A DNA stretch of 33,133 nt, from contig NZ_FPCG01000014.1 in NCBI RefSeq assembly GCF_900116905.1, positions 1-33,133 on the forward strand. Reading direction: 5' to 3'. Source of the DNA: Micrococcus terreus. GTDB taxonomy: Bacteria > Actinomycetota > Actinomycetes > Actinomycetales > Micrococcaceae. The notes under the pieces are model-generated. The model saw only the letters and a list, made by a program, of their open reading frames with translations, was not told the DNA's origin and made no database searches. The position numbers were made by a program, and so were the translations under genes. This document shows, piece by piece, positions 14,834-22,136 of this stretch (position 1 is its first letter; each line of letters opens with the position of its first letter).

Positions 14834-14848
14834 ATCCGCTAAACGGAT
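14834..14848. promoter_or_regulatory. Operator-like inverted repeat between the divergent XRE genes
   Basis: ATCCG (14834-14838), CTAAA, CGGAT (14844-14848) is a perfect 5-bp inverted repeat only 13 nt upstream of the minus-strand XRE start. A related sequence, CGTTTGCGGCAT at about 14924-14935, overlaps the other gene's start and matches the reverse complement CGTTTAGCGGAT imperfectly. Two similar sites at the two promoters fit mutual repression. Confidence 0.5.
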
Positions 14849-14897
14849 GGCGAATCAAGCGTTCACTTCCTGTGTCTGCAATTCTCTTTCGATGCCG

Positions 14898-14926
14898 TTG
14901 ACCTGCGTGCGCTCTGCGCGTATCGT
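14898..14926 (+). promoter_or_regulatory. Promoter for the plus-strand XRE regulator, probably leaderless
   Basis: TTGACC (14898-14903), a 17-nt spacer and TATCGT (14921-14926). Seven nucleotides after the -10 hexamer is the ATG at 14934, and no Shine-Dalgarno sequence is present. The transcript would start at or within a base of the initiation codon, a leaderless arrangement common in actinobacteria and in phage repressors. Confidence 0.55.
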
Positions 14927-14933
14927 TTGCGGC

Positions 14934-15257
14934 ATGACGACCGAAGCAATCCCCACCGTCGATTACAGCGAACTTGTAGGACGAGAGATCAAGGCATGGC
15001 TTGCCCGTCGAGGACTCAATCAGTCAGACCTCGCAGAAGAGCTGGGCTTAGTCCAGAGTGGCGTCTCGAATCGGCTCCGTGGTCGAACGCCGTTCACTCT
15101 CGACCAGTTGATCCGCATCGCTGGCCTGCTTGAAATCTCCCTTGCGGAGCTACTGCCGCATGAGGTTCTGCACGAGAAAGGCCCCCGTTCCGCACCGCGG
15201 AACGAGGGCCTTCAGAAGCTCCCCCGGTTGGACTCGAACCAACAACCCTTCGATTAA
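14934..15257 (+). CDS. XRE/CI-like repressor whose reading frame ends inside tRNA-Asn
   Basis: This is a 107-residue frame. Residues 13-72 form a helix-turn-helix domain (VGREIKAWLARRGLNQSDLA, then EELGLVQSGVSNRLRG, and LDQLIRIAGLLEISLAELLP). The final part, EKGPRSAPRNEGLQKLPRLD and SNQQPFD, is not a protein domain. It is the translation of a terminator hairpin (15177-15212) and then of the antisense of the tRNA-Asn gene, with the TGA or equivalent stop at 15255-15257 inside the tRNA. The gene was thus probably fused to the tRNA end by integration of the element. It is most likely the maintenance repressor of the divergent operon. Start chosen at ATG 14934 from the promoter position and the domain start. 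Confidence 0.7.
   Translation: MTTEAIPTVDYSELVGREIKAWLARRGLNQSDLAEELGLVQSGVSNRLRGRTPFTLDQLIRIAGLLEISLAELLPHEVLHEKGPRSAPRNEGLQKLPRLDSNQQPFD
15177..15212 (-). terminator. Rho-independent terminator of tRNA-Asn
   Basis: A 16-bp stem with one mismatch and loop ACC: AAGGCCCCCGTTCCGC pairs with GCGGAACGAGGGCCTT. On the minus strand it is followed by TTTCT, and it begins 7 nt beyond the tRNA 3' end, so it terminates tRNA-Asn. It also lies inside the 3' part of the plus-strand XRE frame. Confidence 0.75.
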
Positions 15258-15291
15258 CAGTCGAATGCTCTGCCAATTGAGCTACGGGGGA
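15219..15291 (-). tRNA. tRNA-Asn (anticodon GTT)
   Basis: A 73-nt cloverleaf on the minus strand. The acceptor stem TCCCCCG (15291-15285) pairs with CGGGGGA (15226-15220), and the discriminator is G at 15219. The D-arm contains TAGCTCAATTGGCAGAGCA, the anticodon loop is CTGTTAA with GTT at 15258-15256, and the T-arm contains GGTTCGAGTCC. CCA is not encoded. It forms the border between the accessory island and the core-like region, a usual integration site. Confidence 0.95.
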
Positions 15292-15306
15292 TCGACAGCA
15301 GAAGAG

Positions 15307-15336
15307 ACTGTACCAGCCTTCGGGCCGTGGCATGAA
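15307..15336 (-). promoter_or_regulatory. Candidate promoter of tRNA-Asn
   Basis: On the minus strand TTCATG (15336-15331), an 18-nt spacer and TACAGT (15312-15307) lie 16 nt upstream of the mature tRNA 5' end. The -10 hexamer is good. The -35 is only a partial match. Confidence 0.45.
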
Positions 15337-15412
15337 ATCGAGACTGGCGGACCCCTGGGTGCCGGCTGCACGTTCTCATGGAACGCTCATGCGCAACGGG
15401 CAGGATGGGGTC

Positions 15413-16057
15413 ATGACGAAGAACACCGCGACCCAGTCCCTGACCGCCAAGCCGCTGCTGTTCACCGGCACCGGGGTGCTCGCCCTGGCCCTGCTGACCG
15501 GCTGCAGCACCGCCGCCGATGACCCGGCCACCACCCCCGCCCCGGAGCAGGCCACCACGTCGGCGCCGGCCGAGGCGGAGTCCACGACCCCCGCGACCGA
15601 TGAGTCCGGCACTCCGGCCGATGAGCAGCAGCCCAACGCCGGGGGCAACGACCCGGTGTTCGACGCCATCGCCGCCGTGACCGCCGAGCATGGCGACGGC
15701 TTCATCGTCAGCATCGACCGCGACGATCGCGATGAGCACTACGAGATCGACGTGGTCGTCGGCGAGCAGGTCCTGGACTTGAAGGTCGGCCTGGACGGGA
15801 CCATCACCGAGGACGAGCAGGACAGCGACGACGACGACATCCAGAAGGCCCAGCAGGCCACCGTCGACGCCGAGACCGCCCTGAAGCGCGCCTTCGAGAG
15901 CCGCGCCGAAGGCCTGACCGTGGATGATGTCGAGCTGGACGAGGACGACGATCGCCTGGTGTGGGAGATCGACTTCGACGACGCTGACGGCAAGGACTCC
16001 GATGAGGTCGTCATCGACGCCCAGGACGGCTCCGTGGTCCGCGATTCCGCTGCCTGA
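15413..16057 (+). CDS. PepSY-domain lipoprotein
   Basis: This 214-residue exported protein has an N-terminal signal peptide with the hydrophobic stretch LLFTGTGVLALALLTGC, where LLTGC is the lipobox, so it should be lipid-anchored to the outside of the cytoplasmic membrane. A Thr/Ala/Pro/Glu-rich linker covers residues about 36-80. Two PepSY-like repeats follow: AIAAVTAEHGDGFIVSIDRD with YEIDVVVGEQVLDLKVGLDG, and ALKRAFESRAEGLTVDDVEL with WEIDFDDADG and VVIDAQDGSVV. Very acidic. ATG 15413 is preferred over 15389 because GGATGGGG precedes it and it places the signal peptide correctly. PepSY domains are thought to inhibit peptidases or bind cell-wall components. The target here is unknown. Confidence 0.8.
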   Translation: MTKNTATQSLTAKPLLFTGTGVLALALLTGCSTAADDPATTPAPEQATTSAPAEAESTTPATDESGTPADEQQPNAGGNDPVFDAIAAVTAEHGDGFIVSIDRDDRDEHYEIDVVVGEQVLDLKVGLDGTITEDEQDSDDDDIQKAQQATVDAETALKRAFESRAEGLTVDDVELDEDDDRLVWEIDFDDADGKDSDEVVIDAQDGSVVRDSAA

Positions 16058-16103
16058 TCCTCCGTTCCGTCTGATCTGGACTGAACCGCTCTGACCAGAG
16101 CTC

Positions 16104-16143
16104 CACAGGCCCGGTCCCGTCCCTGACGGTGGCCGGGCCTGTG
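16104..16143. terminator. Bidirectional terminator between the lipoprotein and dnaG
   Basis: CACAGGCCCGG (16104-16114) and CCGGGCCTGTG (16133-16143) form an 11-bp perfect stem between the convergent ends of the PepSY lipoprotein gene and dnaG, ending one base before the dnaG stop codon. Confidence 0.6.
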
Positions 16144-16144
16144 C

Positions 16145-18112
16145 TCAGTCCCGAGCGCGCAGGGAGCGGCGGGTGACCTCCAGCTCCACCAGCTGGCGGT
16201 TCAGGGAGGCGAACTCCTCCGGGTCCCCACTGGGTCCCATCCGCTGCAGCCGCCCCATCAGCTCGGCCTTCTGGTGAGTGATCTGCAGCTCGAAGAGCCG
16301 GTTCATGATGTCCCGGCAGTACCGGACCAGGTCCTCGTCCGTGCGCGCCGGCAGCGCCGTCACGGCCAGCTCGGAGACCAGCGAGGCCAGCTCCGCCGGA
16401 ACCTCCTCGCGCACCTGCTCCACCCAGTGGGCCGGAGTGGCACCTGCCCGGCCGGCCGCCATCACCCCGGAGTGCACCGCAGCGTAGGCCGGCACCTTGA
16501 ACTGGGCAGCGTAGAAGGACTGCCACTGTTCGGCCGAGAGCATGGTCGGCTGCTGCAGCACCACCTCCAGGGCCTCCTTCTCCATCCGCGCCGCCGGGTC
16601 CCGCAGATCCGGCCTGAACGGGGTGGCCGGGCTGCGGGAGGGCTCCTCCGCGCTGGGGCCGGACCCTCCGGTCATGCCTCGGTCCGGACCTCCTCCTCGG
16701 GCGGGGTCCGGCCGGCCGGGGCCCTCCCCAGACTGCCCCGACGACGGCCGGTGGGTGGGCGGACCATGGCGCCCCAGCGCGGGGTCGGCTCGCAGTGCGT
16801 CCTGCACGGCCCGGTGCACCATGGAGGGATCCATGCCCAGCCATCCGGCCAGTTCGCGTTCATATCCCGGCCGGAGCACGGAGTCGCGGATCCCCGCCAC
16901 GATGGGCGCCGCGTGCCGCAGTGCCCCGGCACGCCCTTCCACGGTGTTCAGATCGAAGTTCTTCATGCCCGTCTGGATGGCGAACTCGAACAGCGGACGG
17001 CGGGACTCGATCAGGGCCACCACGGCTTCAGGGCCCTGCTGCTGACGCAGGTCACAGGGGTCCATGCCGCTGGGCTCCACGGCCACGTAGGTCTTGGCCA
17101 GGAAACGGTGGTCCTCCTCGAAGGCACGCAGGGCGGCCTTCTGACCGGCGGCGTCGCCGTCGAAGGTGAACACCACCTCTCCCCCGGTGCCGTCATCCGA
17201 GATCAGCCGGCGGGCGATCTTGATGTGGTCGGCCCCGAACGCCGTGCCGCAGGTGGCCACGGCGGTGTCCACCCCGGACAGGTGCGCGGCCATCACATCC
17301 GTGTACCCCTCCACCACCACGAGCTGACGCTTCTTGGCGATCTGCCGTTTGGCCAGATCGATCCCGTAGAGCACCTGGGACTTGCGGTAGAGCTGGGTCT
17401 CCGGCGTGTTCAGGTACTTGGGGCCGGGGTCGTCCTCGAAGAGCTTGCGTGCGCCGAAGCCGATGGTGGATCCGGTCATGTCCCGGATGGGCCAGGTCAG
17501 CCGTCCGCGGAACCGGTCGTAGATCCCGCGCTGGCCCTCGGAGAACAGTCCGGTCAGCTTCAGCTCGTCGTCCCGGAACCCCTTGCCGCGCAAGTGCTTG
17601 AGCAGCCCGTCCCAGCCCTTCGGCGCGAAGCCGACACCGAAGTGGGCGGCGTGTTCGGCGGTGAATCCGCGTTCGCGCAGGAACTCCTGCCCCACGGCCG
17701 CCTCAGGCCCCTTCAGACCGGCCTGGAAGAACTCGTCGGCGATCTTGTGCGCCTCCAGCAGCCGCTGCCGCCGCCCCACCTGGTCCTTGTCCGGGCCGGT
17801 GCCGCCGTCCTCATAGTGCAGTTCCACGTTGGTCTGCGCGGCCAGTCGCTCCACCGTCTCGGAGAAGGAGGTGTGCTCCATCTTCATCACGAAGGAGATC
17901 ACGTCCCCGGACTCACCGCAGCCGAAGCAGTGGTAGGTGCCCACCGATGGGCGGATGTGGAACGAGGGGCTGCGTTCGTCGTGGAAGGGGCACAGCCCCT
18001 TGTACGATCCCACGCCGGCGGTGCGGAGCGTGACGTAGCCGTCCACGATCTCCTTCAGGTCCGCGCGCTCCCGGACCAGATCGATGTCCTCGCGTTTGAT
18101 CAGACCTGCCAT
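16145..18112 (-). CDS. dnaG: DNA primase
   Basis: This 655-residue primase synthesises RNA primers for DNA replication. The N-terminal CHC2 zinc finger is visible as CPFHDERSPSFHI with Cys41 and His44, then YHCFGCGESGD with Cys62 and Cys65. The catalytic core follows, with EFLRERGFTAEHAAHFGVGF and IGFGARKL. The Toprim domain VVVEGYTDVMAAH carries the catalytic Glu, and FTFDGDAAGQKAA carries the D-x-D metal-binding pair. A Pro/Gly-rich linker and a helical C-terminal helicase-interaction domain (VVLQQPTMLSAEQWQSF onward) end the chain. ATG 18112 gives the conserved MAGLIKREDIDLVRERADLK start. The frame is open upstream, but that part is noncoding. It is a monocistronic core gene near dgt, as in other Micrococcaceae. 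Confidence 0.97.
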   Translation of the reverse strand: MAGLIKREDIDLVRERADLKEIVDGYVTLRTAGVGSYKGLCPFHDERSPSFHIRPSVGTYHCFGCGESGDVISFVMKMEHTSFSETVERLAAQTNVELHYEDGGTGPDKDQVGRRQRLLEAHKIADEFFQAGLKGPEAAVGQEFLRERGFTAEHAAHFGVGFAPKGWDGLLKHLRGKGFRDDELKLTGLFSEGQRGIYDRFRGRLTWPIRDMTGSTIGFGARKLFEDDPGPKYLNTPETQLYRKSQVLYGIDLAKRQIAKKRQLVVVEGYTDVMAAHLSGVDTAVATCGTAFGADHIKIARRLISDDGTGGEVVFTFDGDAAGQKAALRAFEEDHRFLAKTYVAVEPSGMDPCDLRQQQGPEAVVALIESRRPLFEFAIQTGMKNFDLNTVEGRAGALRHAAPIVAGIRDSVLRPGYERELAGWLGMDPSMVHRAVQDALRADPALGRHGPPTHRPSSGQSGEGPGRPDPARGGGPDRGMTGGSGPSAEEPSRSPATPFRPDLRDPAARMEKEALEVVLQQPTMLSAEQWQSFYAAQFKVPAYAAVHSGVMAAGRAGATPAHWVEQVREEVPAELASLVSELAVTALPARTDEDLVRYCRDIMNRLFELQITHQKAELMGRLQRMGPSGDPEEFASLNRQLVELEVTRRSLRARD

Positions 18113-18160
18113 GCCCCCGAGTCTAGGTCCGCCGCCGAGCCTGATCTGCCCGGACGAACG

Positions 18161-18198
18161 CCCAGGGCCCGGACTCGTGGATGAGTCCGGGCCCTGGG
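18161..18198. terminator. Terminator downstream of the MFS transporter gene
   Basis: CCCAGGGCCCGGACTC (18161-18176) and GAGTCCGGGCCCTGGG (18183-18198) form a perfect 16-bp stem with a 6-nt loop. It lies between the end of the MFS gene (18290) and the dnaG start (18112), both on the minus strand, so it should stop transcription from entering dnaG. Confidence 0.7.
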
Positions 18199-18289
18199 TC
18201 CGCAGTGCAGGAGTCACCCCCGCCGCTCCGGCGGGGCGCTCCCGGTGCCGTGCGCTGGGAGGTGCCGGCCGTCGTCGGGAATCCGCAGG

Positions 18290-19669
18290 TCAGCCGTCCT
18301 GACCGGCGGCCTGGTCCTGCAGGGACCGCTCGTCCCGCCGTACCGTCTTCAGGGCAGACGCGGCCACACCGCCCAGGGCGCCCACCGCGGCGAAGGCGAA
18401 GAAGCCCCACGGGTAGGCCAGCCCGGCGGTGAGCAGGGTGCCTCCCACGATCGGGCCGGAGATCGCGCCCAGGCGTCCCACGCCCGCGGACATGCCCAGG
18501 GCCGTGCCGCGCACCTTCGGCGGGTAGTTGGTGGCGGTGAAGGCGTAGATCAGGTTCTGGGCCGAGAACACGAAGCAGCCGTTGATGAAGACCATGATGT
18601 AGATCCCCAGCAGCGGCATCTTGATCGCCAGGGCGGCCAGCAGGGCGGCCGAGCCGATGAACCAGATGATCGCGGCGTTGCGCGGGGTGATCCGGTCCCC
18701 CACCCGTCCGGCCACCAGCAGGCCGGCCACGGCACCGGCGTTGAGCACCACCAGGAAGCCCAGCGAGTTGCCGAGATCGTAGTCTGCGGCGCGCATGATC
18801 TGCGGCAGCCAGGTGTTCAGGCCGTACACCAGCAGCAGGCCCATGAACGAGGCGATCCAGACGAGCACCGTGTTGCGGCGGTAGCCACCGGAGAGCAGCA
18901 GCGCCGCCCCCTGCTTCTCGCCCTGGCCGTCTCCGAATCGCTCCGGATGCGCATCGGCGAAGGCCCGCTCCGGGTGCTCGTCCACGTCCACGCCGTAGTG
19001 TTCGGCCACGGTCTTGGCCTCGGCCACGCGCCCCTTGGAGGCCAGGTAGTCCGGCGACTCCGGCAGGAAGAGCCACATCAGCGGGACCAGGACCAGGGAG
19101 GGCAGTCCACCCAGGAAGAACATCTCGCGCCAGCCGGTGGCCGTGGCGGTGGCCGCCCAGATGGCCAACAGCGCGGTCAGCACGGCGCCCACGTGGTAGC
19201 CGGTCATCACCAGGGTGGTGGCGTGGGAGCCCTTCCGATGGCCGGCGAACTCGGTGACCATGGAGATGGCCGTGGGCAGGCAGCCGCCCAGCCCCACGCC
19301 GGCCAGGAACCGCAGCAGGCCCACCGTGAAGCCGTCCTGGGCGAAGCCGGTGACGAAGGTGAGCACGGAGAAGGCGATCACCGCGCCGATCAGCAGCTTG
19401 CGCCGGCCGAACCGGTCCGTGGCCCAGCCCATGCCGAGCGCACCGATCATCATACCGACCAGTCCGGCCGTGGCGATCACGGTCCCGGTGGCGTTGTCGA
19501 TCCCCATGGTGGGGTCCTCGGTCAGCTTGGGCATGATGGCGCCCAGGACCACGGCGTCGAAGCCGTCCATCAGCACGGCCAGCCAGCACAGTGGTGCGAC
19601 CCAGCCGCGACCGCGCAGGATCAGGTTCGAGGTGCGGCCGGCAGGAGCCGCAGCAGGTGTTGTGGACAT
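18290..19669 (-). CDS. MFS transporter, aromatic acid:H+ symporter (AAHS) type
   Basis: This is a 459-residue inner-membrane transporter with about 12 hydrophobic segments. The first segment carries the DGFDAVVLG motif (D-G-x-D) typical of the AAHS group that imports benzoate- or protocatechuate-like acids. The loop motif GWATDRFGRRKLLI follows segment 2, and its counterpart VAGRVGDRITPRNA lies after segment 8. A large cytoplasmic loop rich in Glu and His (KTVAEHYGVDVDEHPERAFA) separates the halves. ATG 19669 is chosen because GGAAGAG precedes it by 8 nt and the extended start adds a non-conserved tail. No catabolic genes are adjacent, so the substrate is undetermined. Confidence 0.85.
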   Translation of the reverse strand: MSTTPAAAPAGRTSNLILRGRGWVAPLCWLAVLMDGFDAVVLGAIMPKLTEDPTMGIDNATGTVIATAGLVGMMIGALGMGWATDRFGRRKLLIGAVIAFSVLTFVTGFAQDGFTVGLLRFLAGVGLGGCLPTAISMVTEFAGHRKGSHATTLVMTGYHVGAVLTALLAIWAATATATGWREMFFLGGLPSLVLVPLMWLFLPESPDYLASKGRVAEAKTVAEHYGVDVDEHPERAFADAHPERFGDGQGEKQGAALLLSGGYRRNTVLVWIASFMGLLLVYGLNTWLPQIMRAADYDLGNSLGFLVVLNAGAVAGLLVAGRVGDRITPRNAAIIWFIGSAALLAALAIKMPLLGIYIMVFINGCFVFSAQNLIYAFTATNYPPKVRGTALGMSAGVGRLGAISGPIVGGTLLTAGLAYPWGFFAFAAVGALGGVAASALKTVRRDERSLQDQAAGQDG

Positions 19670-19783
19670 ACGGATGCTCTTCCGGACAGGGGGTGACGGC
19701 GGAACGAGCGTGAGGCCAGTCACAGGGTCGCGGTCCAGCATATAGGACGTACACCAACCAGTGGAGTGTGCCAGGGTGGAGTC

Positions 19784-20653
19784 ATGACATCAGACCGGTC
19801 AGACCAGGACGTCCCGACGACGGCCCCGCACCTCCCAGCAGAGCTCGCCGAGGCGGTGCACTCGGCCCGGCGGGTGGTGGTGCTCAGCGGAGCCGGGATC
19901 AGCGCGGAGTCAGGGGTCCCCACCTTCCGCGACGCCCAGACCGGCCTGTGGGAGAGGTTCAGCCCGGAGCAGCTGGCCAGCGAAGACGCCTGGTGGGCGG
20001 ACCCGGCCCTGGTGTGGAGCTGGTACCAGTGGCGGGCGCGGATGGTGCGGGCCTGCGCGCCGAACCCTGGTCATCAGGCAGTGGGGCGCTGGCAGCGGGC
20101 CCTGGCTCGTGAGGGCGGCTCCCTGCAGGTGGTGACCCAGAACGTGGACGATCTCCACGAGCGCGGCGGAGCCGAGGTGGTCTCGCACCTGCACGGCTCG
20201 CTGTTCGAGTACCGCTGCGCCGAGTGCGGCGAACCCGCCGAGCATGATCCCGGGGTGGCTGGAGCGCGCGAGGACGGCGCGGCCCTGGCCGGCCACGAGG
20301 ACGATCTGGAGCAGCTGATGCGCGTGCCGCCTCCTCGGTGCGGGCACTGCCAGGACGGACTGCTGCGGCCAGGGATCGTCTGGTTCGGGGAGATGCTGCC
20401 CAGTGAGGCCCTGGAGCGCGCCTACACGGCACTGGAGCAGTGCGACCTGGCCGTGGTGGTGGGCACTTCGGCCGTGGTGCAGCCGGCGGCCTCGCTGCCG
20501 TTCGTGGCGCTGGGAGCCGGCGCGGCCGTCGTCGAAGTCAATCCTGAGGTCACCGAGTTCAGCTCCGCGGCGACCTGGCACCTGGCCGGCCCCGCGGGAA
20601 CGGTGCTGCCCGCCCTGGCCGACCTGGTGGATCCGGCCATCCCTCACCCCTGA
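19784..20653 (+). CDS. NAD-dependent protein deacylase (sirtuin, class III-like)
   Basis: This is a 289-residue Sir2-family enzyme. GAGIS (36-40) and GVPTFRD (44-50) form the NAD-binding loop, TQNVDDLHERGG (118-129) is the conserved core, and His137 in HLHGS is the catalytic base. Zn-binding pairs are C-A-E-C (145-148) and C-G-H-C in RVPPPRCGHC. GIVWFGE and VVGTSAVVQPAASLP complete the fold. WYQWRARM contains Tyr81 and Arg84, the Y-x-x-R pair that lets SIRT5/CobB-type enzymes bind succinyl or malonyl lysine. Such proteins remove acyl groups from lysines and link metabolism to protein activity. ATG 19784 is supported by GGTGGAG upstream. It is divergent from the MFS gene. Confidence 0.92.
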   Translation: MTSDRSDQDVPTTAPHLPAELAEAVHSARRVVVLSGAGISAESGVPTFRDAQTGLWERFSPEQLASEDAWWADPALVWSWYQWRARMVRACAPNPGHQAVGRWQRALAREGGSLQVVTQNVDDLHERGGAEVVSHLHGSLFEYRCAECGEPAEHDPGVAGAREDGAALAGHEDDLEQLMRVPPPRCGHCQDGLLRPGIVWFGEMLPSEALERAYTALEQCDLAVVVGTSAVVQPAASLPFVALGAGAAVVEVNPEVTEFSSAATWHLAGPAGTVLPALADLVDPAIPHP

Positions 20654-20729
20654 TCACGTGTACGGCGGAGGTCGAGACGCGCCGAGGGAACCTGTCCGGA
20701 TCGTTCACGTGATCGGAGGGGGGTGAGGG
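20641..20729. terminator. Long inverted repeat between convergent sirtuin and dgt genes
   Basis: Left arm CCCTCACCCCTGATCACGTG (20641-20660) pairs with CACGTGATC then GGA then GGGGGGTGAGGG (20706-20729): about 19 pairs interrupted by a small bulge, with a 45-nt loop. The left arm includes the sirtuin stop codon. The position between convergent genes fits a bidirectional terminator, although there is no T-run. Confidence 0.5.
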
Positions 20730-20738
20730 ACCTGCGTC

Positions 20739-22136
20739 CTACACCCAGACGCGATGGAACTGCTCGCCGCGCACCAGGGTGGCGTGCCACTCCAGTGCGG
20801 TGGAGTCGGTCAGCGAGGCGACCTGGTCGATCACCACGCGGCGCCGAGCGGAGTCGTCCTGCGCCTCACGCCAGTCGGCGGCGAACATGGGGTCCAGGTA
20901 GAGGTCCTCGGTGGAGAGCAGCAGCTGGACCAGCTCGGTGAGGATCTCGCGCTGCCGGGCGTAGAGGGGCTGACGGGCCTCGGCGGACATCACGTAGGCC
21001 GCGGCGATCCCCTTCATGGTGGCGATCTCCACCTCGGTGTCCGGCGGGACGATCACCTCAGCGTCGTGCCGGGTCAGCGGCTCGTTGCCGAACACCTCGC
21101 GCGTGGCGTCGAACGCTGCGGTGCTGAACCGACCGATCAGCTGACTGGTCATGTCCTTCAGGGCTGCGGCGGCGCGGCGGGAGCCATCGGCCTCCTCCAC
21201 CCACACGGGGGTCTGCTCGAGCCGAGCCAATGCCTCCTCGACCACCTCGGCCTCGGTGCGCGGCAGGTACCACTGCTGGGTGCACTCGATCACGCGGGCA
21301 CGCTGGGCGGGGTCCCGGAGCCAGTTCAGCTGGAACTGCCCGTTGACGATCCCGTCCTCCACGTCATGCACCGAGTAGGAGATGTCATCGGCCAGGTCCA
21401 TCACCTGGGCCTCCATGGACCGGCGACGCCCGGACACCCCGTGCCGGAACCACTCGAAGACCGTCAGGTCATCGGTGTAGACACCGAACTTGCGGCTGCG
21501 CGAGCCGTCCGGCTTCAGCGGCGCCTCGTCACGCGTCCAGGGGTACTTGCAGGCGGCGTCCAACGAGGCGCGCGTGAGGTTCAGGCCCGCCGAGCGGCCG
21601 TCCTCGAACGTCTTCTTGGTCTCCAGCCGGGCCAGCAGGCGCAGGGTCTGGGCGTTGCCCTCGAACCCGCCGATGTCCTGGCACAGCGCGTCCAACGCCT
21701 TCTCACCGTTGTGTCCGAACGGCGGGTGGCCGAGGTCGTGCGAGAGGCAGGCGGTGTCCACCACGTCCGGGTCGCAGCCCAACGAGCGCCCGAGCTCACG
21801 GCCCACCTGGGCGACCTCCAGCGAGTGGGTCAGCCGGGTGCGGGCGAAGTCGTCGGCGTCGGGCGCCACCACCTGGGTCTTGGCCCCCAGTCGGCGCAGA
21901 GCCGAGGAGTGCAGCACGCGCGCGCGGTCCCGTTCGAAGTCCGAACGGTAGGAGCTCTTGGACGGCTCCGGCAGCCACCGCTGACGGTCCCACTCGGTGT
22001 AGCCGGGGGTGGCCGTGGGTCGGCCCGCATAGGGCGGCCGCCCCTCCGGACCGAAGAGTGCCCCCTGCTGCCCGGTGCGCGCGCCGCCCTGGGCTTCCCG
22101 ACGACGGCCACTCACCTGATCAGCCACCGGAGACAT
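20739..22136 (-). CDS. dgt: Deoxyguanosinetriphosphate triphosphohydrolase-like protein
   Basis: This is a 465-residue HD-domain dNTPase that splits dNTPs into deoxynucleosides and triphosphate, controlling dNTP pools. The HD signature is complete: RLTHSLEVAQVGRELG provides the first His, and ACLSHDLGHPPFGHNGEKAL provides the His-Asp pair and the second metal ligands. Further on, MDLADDISYSVHDVEDGI carries the last Asp. The N-terminal RSDFERDRARVLHSSALRRL is typical of the family. Gly/Arg-rich residues 1-40 are not conserved. The start ATG at 22136 overlaps the end of dusB by 17 nt, so the two are probably cotranscribed and coupled. Confidence 0.93.
   Translation of the reverse strand: MSPVADQVSGRRREAQGGARTGQQGALFGPEGRPPYAGRPTATPGYTEWDRQRWLPEPSKSSYRSDFERDRARVLHSSALRRLGAKTQVVAPDADDFARTRLTHSLEVAQVGRELGRSLGCDPDVVDTACLSHDLGHPPFGHNGEKALDALCQDIGGFEGNAQTLRLLARLETKKTFEDGRSAGLNLTRASLDAACKYPWTRDEAPLKPDGSRSRKFGVYTDDLTVFEWFRHGVSGRRRSMEAQVMDLADDISYSVHDVEDGIVNGQFQLNWLRDPAQRARVIECTQQWYLPRTEAEVVEEALARLEQTPVWVEEADGSRRAAAALKDMTSQLIGRFSTAAFDATREVFGNEPLTRHDAEVIVPPDTEVEIATMKGIAAAYVMSAEARQPLYARQREILTELVQLLLSTEDLYLDPMFAADWREAQDDSARRRVVIDQVASLTDSTALEWHATLVRGEQFHRVWV

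Noticed and set aside
15219-15257. A genuine protein C-terminus ending RLDSNQQPFD
   Set aside because: This peptide is the antisense translation of tRNA-Asn and recurs wherever frames run into such genes. It is not a conserved domain.
16274-18184. A 636-codon open frame antisense to dnaG
   Set aside because: Long antisense frames are common in very GC-rich genes. dnaG motifs are complete on the other strand and this frame shows no domain.
18123-19757. A 544-codon frame overlapping the MFS transporter
   Set aside because: It is a shifted-frame shadow rich in Arg, Gly and Pro. The transporter frame has the hydrophobic segments and family motifs.
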